Assembly (NCBI GenBank): GCA_002387725.1
Contig: DGKK01000015.1
Coordinates: 3,875 to 35,661, forward strand
Direction of reading: 5' to 3'
DNA length: 31,787 nucleotides
DNA from: Nitrospirae bacterium UBA4572
GTDB taxonomy: Bacteria; Nitrospirota; Leptospirillia; Leptospirillales; Leptospirillaceae
Part shown: piece by piece, positions 22,915 through 30,441 of the stretch
Numbering within the stretch: position 1 is the stretch's first letter
Layout: the number at the start of each line of letters is the position of its first letter
Position numbers and translations under genes: made by a program
Notes under the pieces: generated by a model
The model's input: only the letters and a program-made list of their open reading frames with translations
Database searches by the model: none
What the model was told of the DNA's origin: nothing

Positions 22915-24420
22915 TTAGGGAGCCCGAAGGCAAAGGGGGAGAAGATGGAAAAATTCAGAGAAAGGAAGGAGGCGATCGAAGGCGAACGGGGATTTGGATC
23001 GTGGCGATATTTTTGAAAACAGCGACAGAAGAGCCCACAGCACGACGATCAGAGAGGAGAAGCGTCGTATAGAGAGGCTCAAGACCGTGATAAGGGGTGA
23101 GGAAGGAAGTGCAGGAAGGCTCGGATCGGCCGAACAGGACCCTCCATATTCTTCACAAGGGAAATCTGGCCCGATGTGGGGAGGAGCAGGAGAGACAGCC
23201 TCGGTCCCTGCGTTTTTGTCGCTCACTCCATAAGAGTGAGCGACATCTCTAAGACTTCCTCCGGGACTGATGGCAAAAGAAGACACGGGGACCGTGCCGA
23301 TTACTTCCCCCGACTTCTGAGGGAAATGGCTCTTTCCGGCAACGACTATCGCTGCATTCGCTCCGAGCAGGAATGCCAACAATAAAGGCAATTCTCCCAG
23401 GATGAGACCTCCGGAGATCATCCCGCCGGCTGCGGCCCAGATCTCGATCGCCCCGGATACATTCCCACGCGATCCCGTCCCGCATACTGCGAGCCCCCTC
23501 TCCCGCTTTTTCAAAAAGGACTCGACAATCAGGAATCCTGCAAGAAAACTCCCGCACACCATCGAGGACGGCATAAGCCCCCCCCGCCATAACAGCACCA
23601 TCCCCAGTCCAATCAAGACGAGGGACGAAACGACGGAGGGCAGCACCGTCCTCACACCATGGCGTCGGTAAATCCAGAGATTGCCGGAGCCATGACAGAA
23701 AGGCAGGCTCCCCAGGAGTCCGGCCGAGAAATCCGCCAAACCCAGCCACAGGGAGAGGTTCTGCCCAGTCAGCCGCCTTTGGCTATCAGATGTCAGGACT
23801 CCGCTTTGTCTCCTCTCCCTCACTGTCGACAGGACCCCGTTGACCAGAGTAACCGGCAGCTGTGGAAGCACGAGAAGAAAGACAGAGAGAAGAGGACTTA
23901 CGGACAGCGGTAACCTGGAGGGGAAAAGGGACAGCATCCCAGAGGGAAGCAAGAACGGAAAATCTCTGAGAAAGATGATTCCCATCGAAAGGATCGCGAT
24001 AGCCCGAACATACAGGCTGACCGATCGACGAACCCGGAGCAGGGAGGCATCCGACATGTTCTTCTCGAGGAAAGCCGAGAGACCCACCTGGCCAGACAGG
24101 AAAAGGAGAAGGCCCAGAATCACCGACGAGAGTGAGGCCACAAAAGGGGTCGGATGCAAAATCAGGAAAAGGAAAGCCCAGACCTTAAGGGGCTGAAGAG
24201 GAATCGCTGTCCGGAAAATGAGTGCCGAAAGGAACCAGGCCCCCCCCATGACAAGAAGGTCAACTGCCATACTCTTGGGGGTCCCGCCCTGTTCTGCGTT
24301 GACCATGAGACCCACCAGGGGAATCAGAAACCAGAGATCGAAAAAACTTCCCCAGAGTTCATGGCTCCGGACCAGTTCCGGAAGACTCACCAGTTTTCGC
24401 AAATTTCCCACCTTGGCCAT
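22915..24420 (-). CDS. molT: MOT1-type molybdate transporter
   Basis: A 501-residue polytopic membrane protein (about ten or more hydrophobic segments). Three stretches match the MOT1 molybdate/sulfate transporter family: PLQPLKVWAF (about 73-82), LPQLPVTLVNGVLST (around 190-204) and LSLWLGLADFSAGLLGSLPFCHGSGNLW (around 225-252), the last with the CHGSG signature. It should import molybdate for FeMo-cofactor. The segment after ~390 (Ser/Pro-rich, then a final hydrophobic stretch) is longer than usual and not obviously conserved. It is transcribed from a sigma-54/NifA promoter and lies upstream of the outer-membrane protein gene. The name molT is descriptive. Confidence 0.8.
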   Translation of the reverse strand: MAKVGNLRKLVSLPELVRSHELWGSFFDLWFLIPLVGLMVNAEQGGTPKSMAVDLLVMGGAWFLSALIFRTAIPLQPLKVWAFLFLILHPTPFVASLSSVILGLLLFLSGQVGLSAFLEKNMSDASLLRVRRSVSLYVRAIAILSMGIIFLRDFPFLLPSGMLSLFPSRLPLSVSPLLSVFLLVLPQLPVTLVNGVLSTVRERRQSGVLTSDSQRRLTGQNLSLWLGLADFSAGLLGSLPFCHGSGNLWIYRRHGVRTVLPSVVSSLVLIGLGMVLLWRGGLMPSSMVCGSFLAGFLIVESFLKKRERGLAVCGTGSRGNVSGAIEIWAAAGGMISGGLILGELPLLLAFLLGANAAIVVAGKSHFPQKSGEVIGTVPVSSFAISPGGSLRDVAHSYGVSDKNAGTEAVSPAPPHIGPDFPCEEYGGSCSADPSLPALPSSPLITVLSLSIRRFSSLIVVLWALLSLFSKISPRSKSPFAFDRLLPFSEFFHLLPLCLRAP

Positions 24421-24427
24421 GACAGAG

Positions 24428-24447
24428 ATCGCCCCCGAGGGGGTGAT
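24428..24447 (-). promoter_or_regulatory. Hairpin overlapping the molT ribosome-binding region
   Basis: C- and G-runs (CCCCC/GGGGG with a short loop and ATC/GAT flanks) fold immediately upstream of the molT ATG. The G-run is also the only ribosome-site-like sequence close to the start, so this stem could limit translation. Confidence 0.4.
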
Positions 24448-24507
24448 TTCGCTCCTTCGCTCATAATTGTCGGGGATCCATCAGACGGAGACTCGGAATG
24501 TATTGAT

Positions 24508-24558
24508 CGGAGTCAGGCGACTCCGGAAAAGAAGAGTGCTGGCTTGCGTCAGCCAGCA
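24508..24558 (-). promoter_or_regulatory. Two hairpins in the molT leader, the first terminator-like
   Basis: Stem 1 (24537-24558) has perfect 8-base arms TGCTGGCT/AGCCAGCA with a six-base loop GACGCA on the transcript, followed by a pyrimidine-rich CTCTTCTTTTC. Stem 2 (24508-24525) has 7-base arms CGGAGTC/GACTCCG with a tetraloop. They begin about a dozen bases after the predicted start site, so the molT leader may be attenuated like the nifH leader. Confidence 0.5.
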
Positions 24559-24580
24559 AGGAAGACTTCACTGCCAGTTA

Positions 24581-24596
24581 AGCAATGGCAATGCCA
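24581..24596 (-). promoter_or_regulatory. Sigma-54 promoter of molT
   Basis: TGGCATTGCCATTGCT on the minus strand fits the sigma-54 consensus with one deviation (T for the purine at position 7). The GG and GC pairs have exact spacing. The start site would be near 24571, about 150 bases before the molT ATG. Confidence 0.82.
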
Positions 24597-24661
24597 AAAA
24601 ATTAAATACACACCAATAAAGGAAACATTCGAGACACTAGGACTCAAGTATTGAACAATTA

Positions 24662-24677
24662 TGTCCAATAAAGAACA
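24662..24677. promoter_or_regulatory. NifA upstream activator site for molT
   Basis: The exact TGT-N10-ACA site TGTTCTTTATTGGACA (minus strand) lies about 70 bases upstream of the molT -24 element. A degenerate copy of the same CCAATAAAG block sits 52 bases closer to the promoter (24613-24629), about five helical turns away. The site lies in the 329-base gap between divergent genes; nothing else is evident between it and 24750 apart from G-rich runs. Confidence 0.82.
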
Positions 24678-24749
24678 TTGGGAGGGGGGTAAGATGGGGG
24701 GAGGCGATACGACGGGAGACGCGATCCTTTCCACCCAGGAGCTAAAACA

Positions 24750-25828
24750 ATGAGGTTTGGGACTCTTCTCGTTCCGGTGATCCTTGTCGCAGGGATCCTG
24801 TTTGCCGGTGGAGAGAAAGCAACCCGAGCGTCTTCCTACCCCCTTCCCTTCGACCCCTTCCTGTCCCCGGAGTCCTTCGGGTGCAAACATCTTTTGATCC
24901 CGGGGGCGGAGCTCCTTCCCCATGACCCCGTCGTGGATTCCCGGGTCCTTCCCGGATGGCGGGAGGTTCCCATGAAGGACGGGAAGAACCGGACCATCGA
25001 GAGCCTCGTCATCAAGGGATCGTCGATCGTCCATAAAAAGGACAAGGACAGAAACCCCGTCGGCCCGCCCCGGTCCTGATCCCGGCCGGAGGGCTCGTCT
25101 ACGACGCCACCCCGCTTGAGACCCATCTTCCCGTGGGCGACAGGGGGGTGATTTTCGGGCACAGGGCTCAGCTCTTGTCGAAAAACGTTCAGGAGGAGAC
25201 CTGCCGCCAGTTTTCCGTGCTGGCCGGACGGAGTTTTTCCGTGGGCGACCAGGTCATCACCTACCTCGCCCCCGGGCCGAAGGGCGGCCCGATGGTTCTC
25301 TGGCGAACGCTCGACGGGGTGTCGATCCGTCCCCATCCCCTGACCGAATATCCGGTCGGGCAAGTTCCGGGTCGGACACCCACCCGGATCTTCGGCGTTT
25401 ACACCCATGCCGGCCAGATCGCGGAGTATGCGGCCTTTTCCGCTCCGATCATCGTGACGGAGAGATGGAGACTCCAGGGGAAAGAACGCGACGTGTCGGC
25501 AAACTCGGAGTGGTTTCCCCACTTTCGCGCCGTTCCGATCTCCTGTCCGATCGGACACCATATCGGCCTGATGGTCTACAACGAGAAGCCGATTCTTCTT
25601 GCCCCGGGGAAAGTTCTGAGTCTCTATGACGGCTATCTGAAGATCCAGGTTTTGAAGATCTCTGCGGAGGGGAGAGTCGTGAACTTTTCTCTCAACGGGA
25701 GATCCTATACCGGTCGCCGCGGCATCGACAGCCTGATCGGGGAGGGGAGGGCGATCGAGGGGATCAAAAACAGCCTCGACCAAGTCAAGAAGATCTTTCA
25801 TTGGCAGACCCCGTCAAAAGAGTCGTGA
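24750..25828 (+). CDS. Secreted protein of unknown function, interrupted by a frameshift
   Basis: The first part (24750-25079) encodes a Sec signal peptide (RFGTLLVPVILVAGILFAGG) and about 75 mature residues starting SSYPLPFDPF. The second part, open from 25037 to 25828 in another frame, continues with PVLIPAGGLVYDATP and about 230 further residues, including VGDQVITYLAPGPKGGPM and a C-terminal amphipathic helix. The second part has no ribosome site of its own, and the full span is one base short of a multiple of three. A single missing base, for instance in the AAAAA run at 25035-25039, would join them into a 359-residue protein. I do not recognise the family. AGGAG precedes ATG 24750, and the gene heads a tight plus-strand block. 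Confidence 0.6.
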
Positions 25829-25856
25829 CCCCCATTCACTCAAGAAGGAGATTCTT

Positions 25857-26093
25857 ATGCAGCTCGATTCCGGAAAGAGAAAGCGTTTTGAAGCGATCTT
25901 GAACCAGAAAGAGGAATTGAAAAAGGGACAGGCGGACATTAAAGACGCGATCAAGACCCTGGCATCCGAAATGGGCGTAAAGACGGCCGTTGTCAACCGG
26001 ATCCTGGGGCTTGTCGAAAAAGAGCGCTCGAAGGGCGGCATCATCGCCGACGAGCGCGAGGTCGTGGACACGGCCGGCCAGATCGCCTCGTGA
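25857..26093 (+). CDS. Small helical protein, possibly DNA-binding
   Basis: A 78-residue charged, helical protein. The pattern QADIKDAIKTLASEMGVKTA (about 25-44), VVNRILGLVEKER and EREVVDTAG recalls the small dsDNA-binding DsbA protein of T4-like phages and, more loosely, GapR-type proteins. This is a from-memory resemblance and not secure. AAGGAG lies six bases before the ATG. It sits 28 bases after the secreted protein gene and 31 before the coiled-coil gene, so it is part of the same unit. Confidence 0.55.
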   Translation: MQLDSGKRKRFEAILNQKEELKKGQADIKDAIKTLASEMGVKTAVVNRILGLVEKERSKGGIIADEREVVDTAGQIAS

Positions 26094-26124
26094 AGACACC
26101 GATCTCCTCAACGAAAGGATTCCC

Positions 26125-26466
26125 ATGCTTGGCGACAAGGACATCAACAAGATCATCAATGCGGTCAAGGAATACAACGACCTTCTCCAAAAGTCCTCCG
26201 TCGTCATGGACCGGCTGGCGGAGACCAAGAAGCAGTGGGACACCCTTCTGAGCGATCGGGATACCCTGCGGGCCGAGTCGGAGCGCATGAACCGCTTCAT
26301 CGCCCAGTTCAAGGAGGACTACCAGAACTTTCATGCCCGGGAATCGCAGTGGGTGAACTCGGTGGCCGACCTTCACTCGAGGCTGCAATTCATGGTCGAT
26401 GAACTCAACACCATTGTGAGCCACCACCGGCAAAATTCCGTTGAAGGCAGCGGCGTGATTCACTAA
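26125..26466 (+). CDS. Coiled-coil protein of unknown function
   Basis: A 113-residue protein that is nearly all predicted coiled coil: heptad-like spacing runs from INKIINAVKEYNDLLQ through MDRLAETKKQWDTLLSDRD to LHSRLQFMVDELNTIVS. No catalytic motif or signal peptide is seen. The start at 26125 follows AAAGGATTCCC; a longer in-frame reading from 25990 overlaps the previous gene in a different frame and is rejected. It may be a partner of the membrane protein that follows 39 bases later. Confidence 0.6.
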   Translation: MLGDKDINKIINAVKEYNDLLQKSSVVMDRLAETKKQWDTLLSDRDTLRAESERMNRFIAQFKEDYQNFHARESQWVNSVADLHSRLQFMVDELNTIVSHHRQNSVEGSGVIH

Positions 26467-26505
26467 ATCTTTTAAAATACACTCTGCGCTTATAAGGAGA
26501 CCTCC

Positions 26506-27582
26506 GTGCATCTTTCTCGCCCATCCTTTCAAACGCCCTTTCCCGACGATGAAACGATTCGGAAGGCGGGACATGCGGACGGTCTTGCCGGCCTTCCTGC
26601 CGGAAGCAGTTATGAGCCGGGGCCTTTTGAACGATCGATTCTCGCGGCGGGGGAATCCCGGATCAGTGAGGTCTATGTTCAGACCGCAGAAAAATTGGCG
26701 CGTTTTGAAGGCAAAACAAGCAATCTCGCCAATGCGTATTCGTCCAATCAATATCGCCTGAAAGAGGCTCTCTTCCGCTACAAAAGCAGAAAGGATGTTC
26801 TCGGACGCTCCGCGGTGATTCCTGTCTCCCATGTGACCCACTGGATCATCATCATCTTGATGGCCATCGGGGAATTTCCCCTGAACGTGGTGGTTTTCCG
26901 AATGTTCGGCGAGCCGGAACTCATGACCTATGTCATGAGCATGACGCTTTCCTTGACGCTTCCGATCATCGGGATGTTTCTTGGCCTTCAGGTCCGGACC
27001 CTCGTTCCTCCAAAGATCGCCTCCGGCATCACCATCGTTCTCGCCCCCCTGACGGTTCTGGGGGCACTGACGGCTCTCTCCTTCATCCGCAACATGTATG
27101 TGATGCTCCATGCAGCCCACAAGCTGGGCGGAGCCGCCGACAAGATGGTCTATGCCATGTTCGCCATTAACCTGCTGATCTTTGTGGGGGCCTATATGGT
27201 GTCCTTTTTTGCCCACGATCAGGATGCCGAACTCGATGCTCTTCATGGGGCGGTTCTCCGTCTTGACAAAAATCGCTCGCGATTGAGAGAAAAACTCTCC
27301 CTTTCAATCTCCCGAACCAATGCCGTGATCCGTGCCGGGAGGGGATCCTCCGAGAGAATTCTCTCGGAAGTGATTTCAAAAATTTCCCTTTATCGTCAAG
27401 CCAATATGGCCTCCCGTGGAGGGGCGGTCTCGCCTCCTTCGTTTTCCAAGGTTCTCGAATCCCCCACTCTCAAGAAGTGGTGGCCCGAGTTTGTTCTTCC
27501 AGAGGCGGCGGAATCCGAGACGGCATTTTCTCCTCAAGAGGACTCCCATCGCGTGAAATTTGAAAGGAGAAGAACGGCGTGA
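26506..27582 (+). CDS. Four-helix membrane protein with soluble N- and C-terminal domains
   Basis: A 358-residue protein starting at GTG 26506 (AAGGAG eight bases upstream). Residues 1-105 are hydrophilic and helical; four hydrophobic segments follow (about 110-134, 139-167, 172-200, 213-233: THWIIIILMAIGEFPLNVVV; LMTYVMSMTLSLTLPIIGMF; IVLAPLTVLGALTALSFI; MVYAMFAINLLIFVGAYMV). The C-terminal 120 residues are basic and soluble. I recognise no family. The stop overlaps the next gene's start (GTGA), coupling it to the VWA-like protein. Confidence 0.65.
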   Translation: MHLSRPSFQTPFPDDETIRKAGHADGLAGLPAGSSYEPGPFERSILAAGESRISEVYVQTAEKLARFEGKTSNLANAYSSNQYRLKEALFRYKSRKDVLGRSAVIPVSHVTHWIIIILMAIGEFPLNVVVFRMFGEPELMTYVMSMTLSLTLPIIGMFLGLQVRTLVPPKIASGITIVLAPLTVLGALTALSFIRNMYVMLHAAHKLGGAADKMVYAMFAINLLIFVGAYMVSFFAHDQDAELDALHGAVLRLDKNRSRLREKLSLSISRTNAVIRAGRGSSERILSEVISKISLYRQANMASRGGAVSPPSFSKVLESPTLKKWWPEFVLPEAAESETAFSPQEDSHRVKFERRRTA

Positions 27583-28434
27583 GAGAAAGAATCAGGAAGG
27601 GCCGAGGAAAATTTGGCCCCATTTTGGGGCTTCTTGTCGCCCTTCTGATGGGGGGGAACAAATTTTTCCAGGGCCTTTGCTGGAGAAGTCTCCAAGGGAA
27701 ACGACATTCTTGTCTTTGTCGACGAAACGGGGAGTACCGGGCGGCAATTCGAGATCTACCGCCGGGCCCTCCTCTCCCGGATCGTTCCCGGTCTCCGGGG
27801 CGGCGACCGCCTTCGGGTGTTGCCGATCGACGACGACAGCTCCCTGATTTCGGATTTTTTGGCCCAGGGATCTCTCTCCGTCGCCCCCTCCTTTGACGGT
27901 TTTTCGGATAACGAACTGGAATACAAAGCCAAAGTGAAGGCGATCCGGAAAAAAAATCGGGAGGTCCGCCAACAGCTCCTGACCATGCTGCAAAAGGCCT
28001 TGGCCAAACCCGGTCGTTCCGCCGAGACCGACATTTTTGGGGCCACCCGGATGGCCTCCCAGCTTCTTTCTGCCGACAAGCGCCGCCCTGTGGTCGTTTT
28101 TCTCTCGGATATGCAGGAGGATCGCGGTCGCTTTCGCTACAAGAACATGACCTTTGGAAAAAAAGACCTCGCTCGGGTGGGGACGATCTATGGATTTCCC
28201 GATCTCAAAAACGTGTGCGTCTATGTGGTGGGAACCCGTTCCGACTCTATCGAGAGAACCCGCAAGATGCTGACGTTCTGGGAGGACTATTTCAAAAAAA
28301 GCGGAGCGGCCGTCACGCCGGACCACATGGTCTCGATGCTGGTGAACTGGCCCCCCAAAAAATCGTGCGGCTCCCCGCGAGTCCGTGAAAAAACCGTCTT
28401 GAGCTGGTTCGATCACCTCCGCCGGGAATTTTGA
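27579..28434 (+). CDS. Exported VWA-like protein, interrupted by a frameshift in a G-run
   Basis: Starting at GTG 27579 (coupled to the previous stop), the first frame gives RKGRGKFGPILGLLVALLMGG, a signal-peptide core. The other frame then reads TNFSRAFAGEVSKGNDILVF followed by VDETGSTGRQF, a von Willebrand A-like MIDAS (DxTxS, about residues 48-52), and later RRPVVVFLSDMQEDRGRF, the second VWA strand. The frames join if one G is removed from the seven-G run at 27650-27656; the span is one base over a multiple of three. The result would be a 284-residue periplasmic protein cleaved after AFA. A metal-dependent adhesion or assembly role is inferred from the fold only. Confidence 0.62.
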
Positions 28435-28516
28435 CCCGCCCGGGCGAACCTTTCTCGCTCCTTTCGACACGCAATGGCGCCCAGGCGTCTTTCATAAAAG
28501 ACATCGGAGGTTTAAT

Positions 28517-28555
28517 ATGAGATTGACGCTTAAGGAAAGTGTGGTTATACACTGA
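28517..28555 (+). other. Twelve-codon mini-ORF with strong ribosome site
   Basis: ATG 28517 is preceded by GGAGG with good spacing and encodes MRLTLKESVVIH before a stop. It overlaps the promoter of the toxin-antitoxin pair. It may be a relic of a lost gene or chance; nothing shows it is translated. Confidence 0.25.
28523..28551 (+). promoter_or_regulatory. Sigma-70 promoter of the toxin-antitoxin pair with palindromic operator candidate
   Basis: TTGACG and TATACA are separated by 17 bases, near consensus. An inverted repeat (AGTGT at 28538-28542 and ACACT at 28549-28553) covers the -10 region, where an autoregulating antitoxin could bind. The region 28435-28522 before it shows only a weak 6-base hairpin. 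Confidence 0.6.
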
Positions 28556-28612
28556 ATCAAGTTGATGAACGATGTCGAAGAACGCCGGTTTATTTCCGGT
28601 AGGGAGGTCGCG

Positions 28613-28894
28613 ATGGATCCGATCCTTGCCTGGAGCTCCAAGGTCACGAACGAAGAGATTTACAGGATTTCGAGGGATCCGACCCATTCCGGATACCGAT
28701 GGGCGATGGATCAGATCTTGAATTTCGACGACTTCGAAAATATCGAAAGGATGTTTTCTCCCCAGGAAATTCTCGATGTCTTGCCATACGTTTCCCTTCG
28801 CCCGGAATCCCGAAAAATTGCGCTTGAAACCGCCCTTTCATTTTGGTCCAAAGGAATCCATCATGCTTACCCCGCTGCAAACGAGAATTCTTAA
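28613..28894 (+). CDS. Putative antitoxin of an AbiEii-type toxin-antitoxin pair
   Basis: A 93-residue, mostly helical, acidic protein with motifs TNEEIYRISRDPTHSGYRWA (about 12-31) and FSPQEILDVLPYVSLRPESR. Small proteins of this style often precede AbiEii-type nucleotidyltransferases and act as antitoxins, but the family is not certain (DUF6922-like is possible). It does not look like the winged-helix AbiEi antitoxin. ATG 28613 is chosen for AGGGAGG five bases upstream; TTG 28562 and ATG 28565 are weaker alternatives. Its 3' end overlaps the toxin by 32 bases. Confidence 0.6.
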   Translation: MDPILAWSSKVTNEEIYRISRDPTHSGYRWAMDQILNFDDFENIERMFSPQEILDVLPYVSLRPESRKIALETALSFWSKGIHHAYPAANENS

Positions 28895-29621
28895 TTTTCT
28901 TTTTGAAGGGGAGAAGATCGGATCGCTCGGGTTCTTTTTGACAGGAGGAACCGCCCTGTCGGCGTTTCATTTGCACCATAGGTTCTCCGAGGATCTTGAT
29001 CTATTCGTCCGAAGCCATGAGCTTGATTTCGGGGTTGCTCTTCGGGGGCTGGCAACAAACTTGGCAAAATTCGGAGATGTTGAGACGTCGCTTGTTTCAA
29101 AAAGTTTCCTGAGGATCTTTCTTCACGCTCCGAATGGACAATGGAACAATCTGAAAATTGAGTTCGCCCAAGATGTTCCTGCCCGTATCGCTCCTCCGTT
29201 GAAGTTTGGGGAAGTGATCGTCGACTCCCTGGAGGATATCGCCGCAAACAAGATTTCCGCGATCCTGGGACGTGATAAGCCAAGGGATCTTTTTGATCTC
29301 TACACCATCCTTTCGAGAACAAACCTGACCCTCGAAGATCTCTTCAAAGACGTGATCAGAAAAGACGCTTTTTTTGAACATAAGGAAGCCTTTTACGGGT
29401 TCGTAGGAAAGATCCGGAATGCTTCAGCGTTGTCCCAGGAAGATTTTTTGAGAGATGTTCATCCGGCTCACCCCGAATTGGTGACGACCGTCGCCGATTA
29501 TCTTAATTTTGAAGTTGACAGGTTTCTCGAAGGGATCGAAACTATTGCCCCCTCTTCAAAGGATCCCGACCGCTCAAATCTGAAAGACTCCTCAAGGGAT
29601 TTCGGCCCGGATCCGGGGTAA
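28863..29621 (+). CDS. AbiEii/AbiGii-type nucleotidyltransferase toxin
   Basis: A 252-residue protein with the nucleotidyltransferase pattern FLTGGTALSAFHLHHRFSED (25-44) and DLDLF, and the conserved helix DIAANKISAILGRDK...RDLFDLY around 148-170. AbiEii-type enzymes transfer nucleotides to tRNA or other targets and form type IV or II toxin-antitoxin or phage-defence pairs. The start ATG 28863 follows AAAGGA and overlaps the antitoxin gene. The C-terminal 25 residues are Ser/Asp-rich. Base composition is visibly lower in GC than its neighbours, which suggests acquisition. Confidence 0.85.
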   Translation: MLTPLQTRILNFLFEGEKIGSLGFFLTGGTALSAFHLHHRFSEDLDLFVRSHELDFGVALRGLATNLAKFGDVETSLVSKSFLRIFLHAPNGQWNNLKIEFAQDVPARIAPPLKFGEVIVDSLEDIAANKISAILGRDKPRDLFDLYTILSRTNLTLEDLFKDVIRKDAFFEHKEAFYGFVGKIRNASALSQEDFLRDVHPAHPELVTTVADYLNFEVDRFLEGIETIAPSSKDPDRSNLKDSSRDFGPDPG

Positions 29622-29722
29622 GAGTCCGTTTTAAAACACTGAAAATCACGATAAAACGACAATCTCTCCCGCCCCGTCTTTTCCCACCCCCCTGAATTCA
29701 TGGGCAAATATATAATTCGTTA

Positions 29723-29751
29723 TTGACAAATAGCATTCTAAAAACTACCAT
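29723..29751 (+). promoter_or_regulatory. Sigma-70 promoter upstream of dotD
   Basis: TTGACA (exact -35) and TACCAT (two mismatches) with 17-base spacing, in an AT-rich stretch about 120 bases before dotD. The gap 29622-29868 holds no gene I can support. Confidence 0.6.
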
Positions 29752-29868
29752 TTTCTTGTCGCGATGAATCCTGTCTCGTCATGAAGAGGGACGGCCTCGT
29801 TCCGAACAAGGACTCTGCGGTCTCCTCAGGGACGCCGAAGGATCAAAAAAACGCACGGAGACAAAAAC

Positions 29869-30441
29869 GTGATGTTCAGGTCAACGCAGAAAAAGAGGGG
29901 GAGGGTTCTCCTTTTTCTCCTTTTGATTCTTCCTTTGTGGTCCTGTTCGACGGAGGAGACGCCGAAGACGAATCCGGGAATCGTTTTTCTCAAGAAAAAG
30001 AAAAAACACCCGGAAAGAGATGTGGCGGCGTCTCTCCAGCTGCTGTCCCGGGCGGCCGACAGAGTCGCCCGCGACTGGGACGAATTTTTGGGATTCCAGC
30101 GTCACCTTCCTCCGACGGCCTTGGGAAACTCCCAGGCGGACGTGTCGGGCCATCTGGCCCAGCGCTATACGATGAGCTACGTCGGCCCGGTGGACAACTT
30201 CCTCCGGGCGATCGGAAAGACGATCCGCTGGAAGAGCGTCGTGATCGGCATTCCTCCCGCCGCGGTGCCGACGATCGAAATCGATGCGAAAAAAGAGCGG
30301 CTCTTCACGATTCTCCGGGACGCGGGAGTTCAGATTTCGCCCCAGGCGTGGATTATTCTTCAGAGGGAAAAGCGCGAGATCGATCTTGTCTATCCTCCTC
30401 CTGACTCTCCTCAAAAAATCGCCGCCCGGGGGGGAAAGTGA
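29869..30441 (+). CDS. dotD: DotD/TraH-like lipoprotein of a type IVB secretion system
   Basis: A ~190-residue lipoprotein: basic n-region, LLFLLLILPLWSC lipobox (Cys about 26), a Lys-rich linker, then a helical domain and a C-terminal secretin-N-like fold (MSYVGPVDNFLRAIGKTIRWKSVVIG; LFTILRDAGVQISPQAWII). DotD and DotC anchor the outer-membrane ring of Dot/Icm; TraH and TraI are the IncI plasmid versions. GTG 29869 has GGAG eight bases upstream; ATG 29872 is the alternative. It overlaps dotC by four bases (GTGA). The order D-C-B is the same as in Legionella, which secures the identity of this divergent copy. Confidence 0.82.
   Translation: MMFRSTQKKRGRVLLFLLLILPLWSCSTEETPKTNPGIVFLKKKKKHPERDVAASLQLLSRAADRVARDWDEFLGFQRHLPPTALGNSQADVSGHLAQRYTMSYVGPVDNFLRAIGKTIRWKSVVIGIPPAAVPTIEIDAKKERLFTILRDAGVQISPQAWIILQREKREIDLVYPPPDSPQKIAARGGK

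Noticed and set aside
29781..30404. Plus-strand open frame of 207 codons over dotD
   Set aside because: It overlaps dotD in another frame, has no ribosome site and a Ser/Gly/Arg-rich composition, while dotD shows a clear lipobox and family features.
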